Origin: Burkholderiales bacterium
GTDB taxonomy: Bacteria > Pseudomonadota > Gammaproteobacteria > Burkholderiales > CAIKXV01
DNA: 11,020 nt
Direction of reading: 5' to 3'
NCBI GenBank assembly: GCA_019751575.1
Contig: JAIENF010000796.1
Location: forward strand, 1 to 11,020
Within the stretch, counting starts at the first letter, position 1; the number at the start of each line of letters is the position of its first letter. The notes under the pieces were generated by a model, which made no database searches, was not told the DNA's origin, and saw only the letters and a program-made list of their open reading frames with translations. Below, one piece after another: positions 5,721 to 11,020 of this stretch. The translations under genes and the position numbers were made by a program.

Positions 5721-6698
5721 GTGAAGACGAAGTCCGTTCTTTCGATGTTTGCCGCGGCTGCGGCGTTGATGGTCAGCATGGGTGTCCAGGCGCAGGCGCA
5801 GGCCTGGCCGAACAAGCCGATCAGGCTCGTCATTCCGTTCCCGCCGGGCAATACCACCGACATCATGGCGCGGCTGATGGCGCCCAGGATGGCCGAGCGC
5901 CTGGGCCAGCCGGTGATCGTCGAGAACCGGCCGGGTGCCAGCGGCATGCTGGGTCTCGATTTCGTCGCCCGGTCCGCGCCCGACGGTTACACCTTCGCCG
6001 CAGGGCAGGGCGGCAACCTCGCCGTGCTGCCGCATACCAGCAAGAGCGTCCCCTACGATGCGCTGAAGGACTTCACGCCGATCGCGGTTTCCACCGCCAA
6101 TTACCTGGTGGTCGTCGGCGCAACCAACGCGCCATTCAAGACCCTCCCTGAAATGATCGCGTGGGCCAAGGCGAACCCCGGCAAGCTGACGGTGGCGAGC
6201 AATGGCGAGGGCGGCTTTCCCCACCTCATCTTCGAGCAGCTGCGCATGATGGCCGGCTTTTCGTTCAACCACATCCCGTACAAGGGCTCGGCGCAGATCG
6301 CCACCGAACTGATGGGCGGGCAGGTGATGGCGGGCGTCGATGGCGTCACCGGCCTCACGCCGCACATCAAGTCGGGCCGCATCAACCTGCTGGCCGTCAC
6401 CAGCAAGGCGCGCACGCCGCAGTGGCCCGATGCCCCGGCCGCCGCCGAGGCCGTGCCCGGCTACGAGTCGGGCGGCTGGTTCGGCTGGGTCGGTCCGGCG
6501 GGCATGCCGCGCGAGATCGTCGCCCGCCTCAACGAGGAGATCAACCGCGCCATGAAGCACCCGGACATCGTCGAGAAGCTTTCGGCCGCTGGCCTCACCA
6601 TGCTCTACGAATCGCCCGATTTCTTCGCCGAGTTGATCAGGAGCGAGCATGCCAAGTACGGCAAGCTGGTTAAGGCGATCGGCTTCAAGCCGCAGTAG
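5721..6698 (+). CDS. Bug-family (TctC-like) periplasmic solute-binding protein
   Basis: The protein has 325 residues. The start is GTG 5721 with a strong ribosome site AAGGAGG (5706-5712). The signal peptide is KTKSVLSM, a run of Ala/Leu/Met/Val, then VQAQAQA with cleavage after residue 24 or 28. Mature family marks are WPNKPIRLVIPFPPGNTTDIMAR, LGQPVIVENRPGASGMLG and APDGYTF near the N-terminus, then FNHIPYKGSAQIATELMGGQVMAGVDGVTG and GWFGWVGPAGMPREIVARLNEEI. These are diagnostic of the tripartite tricarboxylate receptor family (TctC/Bug), which in Burkholderiales binds carboxylates, aromatic acids, amides or amino acids. TctA and TctB membrane genes are not adjacent, as is common for orphan Bug genes. 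It follows the hydrolase by 41 bp on the same strand, so is probably cotranscribed. The ligand cannot be told from sequence. Confidence 0.96.
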   Translation: MKTKSVLSMFAAAAALMVSMGVQAQAQAWPNKPIRLVIPFPPGNTTDIMARLMAPRMAERLGQPVIVENRPGASGMLGLDFVARSAPDGYTFAAGQGGNLAVLPHTSKSVPYDALKDFTPIAVSTANYLVVVGATNAPFKTLPEMIAWAKANPGKLTVASNGEGGFPHLIFEQLRMMAGFSFNHIPYKGSAQIATELMGGQVMAGVDGVTGLTPHIKSGRINLLAVTSKARTPQWPDAPAAAEAVPGYESGGWFGWVGPAGMPREIVARLNEEINRAMKHPDIVEKLSAAGLTMLYESPDFFAELIRSEHAKYGKLVKAIGFKPQ

Positions 6699-6712
6699 CC
6701 GGCGCTGCCCGG

Positions 6713-7432
6713 CTACTTCGCCAGCACGAGCAGGGAGCAGCCACCCAGCAGCTTCACCATCAGCGCCGGTGATGCCGCATAGAGGAGCTTCCTTGGTATC
6801 CGGGCGAGCCGGCTCCTCAGGCTCTTGGGCGGCAGGTCGTCGAACGACGGGGTGAAGCAGTAGTCGACGACCTGGTAGCCGCTGTCCTCGAGTGTCGCAA
6901 GCGCGGTCCGGGGCGTGAAGTAGTGGAGGTGCCCCACGCTCCGCCGCGCATTCATCATCGTGTCGCGCAGCACCGACGACACCGTGATCTCCAGCGGTAT
7001 GTGGAAGATCTTGTGCGTCGCCTTCGGCTTCAGTGCGCGCAGAAAGCCGATGTAGTCTTCCACGTGTTCGAACACGTCGATGCACAGCAGGACATCGAAG
7101 CACGCTTCCTTGTCGAGGAGGTCTTCCAGGAAGTAGCTGACCTGTGCGGACGCCCGGCTCCTGCACAGTTCGTAAGCCTGCGGGCTGAGTTCGTATCCGT
7201 GGAACGCCGTCGCCGGATGAAGCAGCGACAGCTGCTTCAGGATTTCCCCCGCGCCACATCCGATTTCCGCGACCGTCTTCGGCTGCATGCGGTGACGGGC
7301 GAGCATGCCATGGACCTGCCTTGCCTTCCAGGCGGAATCCTCGACGTCCCAGGTCGGATTCCGGTCCAGATAGGTGCTGTCCAGATACATGTCCTTGGCG
7401 CCGCGGGTGGACGGGTTCTGCGGCGTGCTCAT
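6713..7432 (-). CDS. Class I SAM-dependent methyltransferase
   Basis: The protein has 239 residues from ATG 7432-7430. This start overlaps the hflX stop as ATGA and is preferred to the longer open frame reaching 7699, which only shadows hflX. Motif I is VAEIGCGAGE (about 54-63), followed by the acidic loop FHGYELSPQAYE (78-89), which binds the SAM ribose. Post-motif FDVLLCIDVFEHVEDY (112-127) is typical of Methyltransf_11/23 members. HIPLE and GHLHYFTPRTA resemble methyltransferases of O-antigen or small-molecule pathways. The C-terminus is hydrophobic (KLLYAASPALMVKLLGGCSLLVLAK), perhaps a membrane contact. The substrate is unknown. It is probably translated with hflX. It ends 14 bp from the convergent Bug gene with no clear terminator between them. 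Confidence 0.88.
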   Translation of the reverse strand: MSTPQNPSTRGAKDMYLDSTYLDRNPTWDVEDSAWKARQVHGMLARHRMQPKTVAEIGCGAGEILKQLSLLHPATAFHGYELSPQAYELCRSRASAQVSYFLEDLLDKEACFDVLLCIDVFEHVEDYIGFLRALKPKATHKIFHIPLEITVSSVLRDTMMNARRSVGHLHYFTPRTALATLEDSGYQVVDYCFTPSFDDLPPKSLRSRLARIPRKLLYAASPALMVKLLGGCSLLVLAK

Positions 7433-8742
7433 GCGGGTGCAGCCCGCTTCTTCACCGGACCGATCTTCTCGCGCAGCGCATCGATGTCCTTGCGTTCGCC
7501 GCGCACGCTGAAGAACGTCCCTTCGACGTCTGCGCGTTCCTCGACCACCTCGCACGAGGCGAACAGCGGCCCGCGCAGGTTCTGGGCCGACCACGGCAGG
7601 AACAGTTCCGCCTTCACCAGGCGTTTGCGGAAGAAGGCGAGGATCGCCTTGTGCAGCCGTGCGACATCGTCGGCATCCAGCGCGCTGACGACGATGCATT
7701 TCGGGAACCGTGCGCGCAGGGCCTTGCCGCGCGCGGCCTGCGCCTTCGCGTCGCCGACCTGGTCGATCTTGTTGAACACCAGCAGGCGGGGCACGCCGCC
7801 AGCCTCGATCTCCTCGAGCACCTTCACCGTCACGTCGAGCTGGCGTTCGAAGCCCGGGTCGCCGGCGTCTACCACGTGCAGCAGCAGCGAGGCCTCGGCG
7901 GCCTCTTCCAGGGTGGACTTGAACGAGGCCACGAGGTCGTGCGGCAGGTTCTTGATGAAGCCGACCGTGTCGCTCACCAGCACCCGCGGCACGCCTTCGG
8001 GCAGCAGCACGCGCACGGTGGTGTCGAGCGTCGCGAACAGCTTGTTCTCGACCAGCACCTGGCTGCCTGTCAGTGCGCGCATCAGCGTCGACTTGCCGGC
8101 GTTGGTGTAGCCGACGAGCGCGACGCGCGCGACACCCTGGCTCTCCTGCCGGCGTGCGCGCTGCGTCTGGCGTTCATGGTCGAGCGCGATGATCTCCTGC
8201 TTCAATTCCGCGATGCGGTCCCGGATGCGCGCGCGGTCGGTCTGGCTGGCGGATTCTCCGGCCCCGCGGCCACCCACGCCGCTGCGCTGGCGCCCCTGGG
8301 GTCCGGCCAGCTTGGCGGCCTCGCGCAACCGGGGAGCGAGGTAGCGCAGCCGGGCGATCTCGACCTGGGCCTGCGCCGCGTTGGAGCGCGCATGCCGGTG
8401 GAAGATCTCGAGGATGACCATGGTGCGGTCCATCACCTGGCAGCCGACGGCCTTCTCGAGGTTGCCCGCCTGGGATGGCGAGATGTCGTGGTCGACCAGC
8501 ACGAAATCGGCATGTTCTTCGGCGAACAGACGCATCTCCTCGACCTTGCCGGTGCCGACATAGGCGGTCGAATCGAAGCTGCTGCGCTTCTGGATGAACG
8601 TGCCGACCACTTCGAAGCCGAGCGTGCGGGCCAGTTCGCGCAGTTCCTTCAGCGAGGACTCGAACTCTGCGTCGTCGACCGTCGGCAACTGGACCGCAGC
8701 GATGATCGCGCGTTGTGCGGCAGCTTTTGTTTCTGTGGACAT
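7429..8742 (-). CDS. hflX: GTPase HflX (ribosome splitting/rescue factor)
   Basis: The protein has 437 residues, about the usual length. HflX binds the 50S subunit or stalled 70S ribosomes and splits them under heat and other stress; it acts in the cytoplasm. The N-terminal HflX domain (about 14-200) contains SSFDSTAYVGTGKVEE and DHDISPSQAGNLEKAVGCQVMDRT, and a basic helical linker (about 125-200) includes SGVGGRGAGES. The G domain has G1 GYTNAGKST (211-219), the switch FATLDTT (236-242), G3 DTVGF (258-262) and G4 NKID (324-327); G5 is around VSALD. A C-terminal domain of roughly 60 residues follows. The start is ATG 8742; no good Shine-Dalgarno is visible just upstream. It is not next to hfq here, unlike the common proteobacterial arrangement. 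The methyltransferase overlaps its stop. Confidence 0.96.
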   Translation of the reverse strand: MSTETKAAAQRAIIAAVQLPTVDDAEFESSLKELRELARTLGFEVVGTFIQKRSSFDSTAYVGTGKVEEMRLFAEEHADFVLVDHDISPSQAGNLEKAVGCQVMDRTMVILEIFHRHARSNAAQAQVEIARLRYLAPRLREAAKLAGPQGRQRSGVGGRGAGESASQTDRARIRDRIAELKQEIIALDHERQTQRARRQESQGVARVALVGYTNAGKSTLMRALTGSQVLVENKLFATLDTTVRVLLPEGVPRVLVSDTVGFIKNLPHDLVASFKSTLEEAAEASLLLHVVDAGDPGFERQLDVTVKVLEEIEAGGVPRLLVFNKIDQVGDAKAQAARGKALRARFPKCIVVSALDADDVARLHKAILAFFRKRLVKAELFLPWSAQNLRGPLFASCEVVEERADVEGTFFSVRGERKDIDALREKIGPVKKRAAPA

Positions 8743-8777
8743 GCGGAGGCAGGGGGTTCGTGCGTGGTTGGCTCAGG

Positions 8778-8783
8778 ATAGTA
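8778..8783 (-). promoter_or_regulatory. Candidate -10 element (TACTAT) for hflX
   Basis: On the minus strand TACTAT lies 35 nt upstream of the hflX ATG and matches five of six -10 consensus positions. No good -35 is found at standard spacing. The 86-bp gap between the glycosyltransferase stop and the hflX start would allow an independent hflX promoter; cotranscription from the glycosyltransferase genes is the alternative. Confidence 0.35.
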
Positions 8784-8828
8784 CGCGACCGGGGCCGTAA
8801 CCCGAGTTAAATCAGGGCTCCCGCCGCT

Positions 8829-9533
8829 TCAGCGTTCCGTGCCTTCGTCGAACCCCTCGCACAGCCGGCCCCATGTGGCATGCCAGATCGGAGACATCTC
8901 GCGGTCGCGGTACTCGCCAAAGCACGGCGTGCCCAGCGTGAAGTGCACGAGCTTGGCCTGCGGGTTCTCGGGATACTCGATCGCAAGCCAGTTCCATTCG
9001 CGGGGCAGCTCGCCGATCAGCGCATCGTCCAGCCACGAGAACCGATGCAGGAAGGACCCTGGCATGCGCTGGATGAACGCAGGCGTGAGCACCCGGTGTG
9101 CCTCGTGCGCGCAGTTCCAGAGGATGACGCTCGACCAGTTCTTGCGCGGATAGTTCTCGTTGCGGTTGCCGAGGTACTTCACGTTCGCCTTGGTCCGGTA
9201 GTCGTGCTTGACGACCTGCACCGCCTTCGACGGATCGCGCAACGCCCACAGCTCGGCGATGTCCGCCTGGCAGACCATGTCCCCGTCGGCGAAGATGGCC
9301 CAGCCGGCATGGTCGGAAAGGTACGGAGTCAGGAACCGCGAATAGATGAAGCGGTTGCTGCCATCCGTATGCGTTTCCGTGTAGCCGGCCAGGGTGTTCT
9401 CGGCAAGCGGCGTGAACTGGACGGGCAGCGAGGCCTTCTCGAGCACGCTCTGGCAGAACGTGTGGTACGCGACGGCCTCGCGCTGGTCGAAGCCGACCAC
9501 CAGCGAGATGCGGCCACCCGGCGCGACGCTCAA
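8829..9533 (-). CDS. Glycosyltransferase (GT8-like/nucleotide-diphospho-sugar transferase), TTG start
   Basis: The protein has 234 residues. The proposed start is TTG 9533-9531, whose last two bases overlap the TGA of the upstream gene (TTGA). It is preceded by GGAG (9545-9542) at 8-nt spacing, and there is no closer ATG or GTG. The longer open frame to 10583 only shadows the upstream gene. ISLVVGFDQREAVAYHTFCQSVL begins the nucleotide-sugar fold. FIYSRFLTPYL and WAIFADGDMV contain the metal-binding DxD (Asp83-Gly-Asp85). NYPRKNWSSVILWNC, FLHRFSWL and LPREWNWLAIEY match a widespread bacterial glycosyltransferase-like family. KLVHFTLG near the end is probably the His-containing metal ligand region. 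There is no signal or membrane segment. Coupling to the TPR/GT9 gene suggests joint modification of a polysaccharide or protein; donor and acceptor are unknown. Confidence 0.87.
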   Translation of the reverse strand: MSVAPGGRISLVVGFDQREAVAYHTFCQSVLEKASLPVQFTPLAENTLAGYTETHTDGSNRFIYSRFLTPYLSDHAGWAIFADGDMVCQADIAELWALRDPSKAVQVVKHDYRTKANVKYLGNRNENYPRKNWSSVILWNCAHEAHRVLTPAFIQRMPGSFLHRFSWLDDALIGELPREWNWLAIEYPENPQAKLVHFTLGTPCFGEYRDREMSPIWHATWGRLCEGFDEGTER

Positions 9534-11020
9534 CGCAGCTGCTCCAGCAGCGCCTTTGCCTCCTGCAGCGGGGCCGTCCAGTCGCCCTGCCGTTGCTGGC
9601 GCAGCAGGCGAACCGACGGATACCACGGCGGGCGATCGCCGTCGCTTCCCGGCAGTGCGTTCCAGTACCACATGCGGCCGGTGAAGCGCGGCACCAGCAG
9701 CAGCACGGGCTTGCCCATCGCGCCCGCGAGGTGCGCCGTCGAATTGCTGATCGTCACCACGATGTCGCATGCATCGATCAGCGCGGCCAGCCCCTCGATG
9801 TCCTCGAACAGGTCGATGCCCGGCGCGGTCTCGATCGGGGCATCGGTCAGCGCGCAGGTACGCGCGACCTCGCCGCTGACGTCGCCGTACTGCAGGTTCA
9901 GGAACGCGAAGCCGTCCAGCATGAGCAGGTCGCGCATGCGCTCGAGCGGCATGCTCTTGTCGTCGCCGACCTGGGCGTTGACGCTCTTCCACGAGATGCC
10001 GCAGACCTTGCGGCCGACCAGCGGCTTCCACTGGCGTACCTGCTGCGTACGGGCGGCGTCGGCGGCCAGCACCGCGCGGTGAACATTCGCGAACGCATCG
10101 GGCGAAGGGCGCAGGCAAGCGCCCAGGCTGCCGATCGGCAACTGCAGGTCGAACGACGCGTCGGGCAACGGCGCGTTGCGCGCCGTGAACGTTGCCTGCG
10201 GGAACGAGCGGCGGAACAGCGGCAGCAGCTTGGCGTCGACCGAGACCGTCGCCCGGGGCGCCCGCTCGAGCAGGTCGGGGAGCATCGTCGAATACAGCAC
10301 CTGGTCGCCGATGCCCTGTTCGGCCCACACGAACAGCCGTGCAGGGGTCGGGCTGCCGTCCCAGCGCGGCCTGGATGTCTGCAGCTTTTCCGATGCCGGC
10401 CGGCGCAGCCGCGCCTCGTAGGCCGGCCATCCGCGCGCGAAGTCGGCGCGACCGAGGTACAGGTGCGACAGGCTGAGCGCGTCCTCTGCGTTGGCCGGGG
10501 ACAGTTCGACCGCCTTCTCGTACATCGGCAGGGCCTCGTCCAGCCGGCCGAGGCCGGCGAGGATCGCGCCGTGCATCGACCACGCCGGCGGGAAGCCGGG
10601 TTGCCGCCGGTGGGCTTCCTCCAGGCAGGGCAAGGCTTCTTCCTGGCGCTTCAGGGACACCAGGGCCATGGCCTTCCCGGTCAGTGCCTCGCCGCGCGAG
10701 GGATCGACGTGCACGGCGCGCTCGAAGCCGTCCAGTGCGTCCTCGTAGCGGCCCAGGCCGGCGAGCGCCACGGCGCGGTTGCAGAGTGCGTCGACATGCA
10801 GGGGGTCGAGCGCCAGCGCGCGGTCGTGCTGCTCGAGGGCCTCGTCGAACCGGCCCAGGTCGTTCAGGACCGCGCCCAGGTTCATCAAGGTGCCGAAGTC
10901 GTCGGGCCGGATGGCCAGGGCCTTCCGGTAGCAGTCGGCCGCGTCCGCGAGCCGGCCCTGCAGGTCGCGCACCCGCGCCGACAGCAGCCAGGCGTGCGCG
11001 TGGTTGGCGTCCAGCGCGAG
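9530..11020 (-). CDS. TPR-repeat protein with GT9-like glycosyltransferase domain, 5' end outside window
   Basis: Partial gene: the frame is open to the right edge, giving 496 visible residues and ending at TGA 9532-9530. The upstream codons (LALDANHAHAWLLSAR) are already TPR-like, so the GTG at 10972 is internal rather than the start. Five or more tetratricopeptide repeats follow, with the pattern A-x-x-x-Y-x-K-A-L-x-x-x-P (for example CYRKALAIRPDD, QHDRALALDP, GFERAVHVDP, MYEKAVELSP). The C-terminal half resembles heptosyltransferase/GT9 proteins: LFVWAEQGIGDQVLYSTMLPDL, KVCGISWKS, then ACDIVVTISNSTAHLAGAMGKPVLLLV, the usual sugar-nucleotide binding helix. This TPR plus transferase design occurs in proteins that glycosylate surface or flagellar proteins; the target here is unknown. 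It is translationally coupled to the next glycosyltransferase by the TTGA overlap. Confidence 0.92.
   Translation of the reverse strand, partial: LALDANHAHAWLLSARVRDLQGRLADAADCYRKALAIRPDDFGTLMNLGAVLNDLGRFDEALEQHDRALALDPLHVDALCNRAVALAGLGRYEDALDGFERAVHVDPSRGEALTGKAMALVSLKRQEEALPCLEEAHRRQPGFPPAWSMHGAILAGLGRLDEALPMYEKAVELSPANAEDALSLSHLYLGRADFARGWPAYEARLRRPASEKLQTSRPRWDGSPTPARLFVWAEQGIGDQVLYSTMLPDLLERAPRATVSVDAKLLPLFRRSFPQATFTARNAPLPDASFDLQLPIGSLGACLRPSPDAFANVHRAVLAADAARTQQVRQWKPLVGRKVCGISWKSVNAQVGDDKSMPLERMRDLLMLDGFAFLNLQYGDVSGEVARTCALTDAPIETAPGIDLFEDIEGLAALIDACDIVVTISNSTAHLAGAMGKPVLLLVPRFTGRMWYWNALPGSDGDRPPWYPSVRLLRQQRQGDWTAPLQEAKALLEQLR
9542..9545 (-). promoter_or_regulatory. Ribosome binding site deciding the TTG start of the glycosyltransferase
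   Basis: On the minus strand GGAG occurs 8 nt before TTG 9533, inside the last codons of the upstream gene. With the TTGA overlap it makes a coupled restart plausible. In the same frame no ATG or GTG is found near the start of the homologous region. Confidence 0.5.

Noticed and set aside
5676..7259. 527-codon minus-strand open frame
   Set aside because: It spans antisense Bug sequence and an out-of-frame part of the methyltransferase; the product is His/Arg-rich without family features.
7321..8781. 486-codon plus-strand open frame
   Set aside because: It is the shadow of hflX on the opposite strand.
9534..10583. Long N-terminal extension of the glycosyltransferase frame
   Set aside because: It overlaps the TPR/GT9 gene in another frame and shows no repeat or domain pattern; homology begins only after the overlap.

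Overview
The window is GC-rich, densely packed chromosomal DNA. It most likely comes from a betaproteobacterium, perhaps Burkholderiales-like. The evidence is a primary sigma factor RpoD tail almost identical in pattern to the proteobacterial one, a tRNA with CAU anticodon close behind it, a Bug/TctC-type solute-binding protein (a family greatly expanded in Burkholderiales), and HflX. The taxonomic placement is an inference.

Left part, plus strand (1-2555): the 3' end of rpoD is followed by a two-gene unit. The first gene is the main find. Two apparently separate ORFs (738-1028 and 1059-1277) are in the same frame, separated only by one TGA at 1026-1028. Read through, they give a 179-residue protein with the motif U-G-S-C followed by TSWSVHD, the signature of the UGSC selenoprotein family. 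A strong hairpin lies directly 3' of the TGA, with a G and a U in its apical loop at the spacing expected of a bacterial SECIS element. So the TGA is best read as selenocysteine, not stop. The true stop overlaps the ATG of a 373-aa uncharacterised protein (ATGA), suggesting that its translation is coupled to selenocysteine insertion. A perfect inverted repeat and a tRNA-Ile2 (CAU, lysidine type) gene follow.

Middle (2556-6698, plus strand): a lower-GC stretch holds a small secreted outer-membrane beta-barrel protein that ends in a clear bidirectional-type terminator. A gene-poor stretch follows with a good sigma70-type promoter and a leader of about 190 nt. Then comes a probable two-gene operon: a CocE/NonD-type alpha/beta hydrolase and a Bug-family periplasmic binding protein. 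These look like an uptake-and-hydrolysis pair for an unknown organic acid, ester or amide.

Right part, minus strand (6713-11020): reading right to left there is a large TPR plus GT9-like glycosyltransferase protein (5' end outside the window), a small glycosyltransferase beginning at a probable TTG overlapping the previous stop, then hflX and a class I methyltransferase that overlaps hflX by ATGA. The methyltransferase converges on the Bug gene with only 14 bp between them.

No CRISPR array, transposase, integrase or rRNA was seen.
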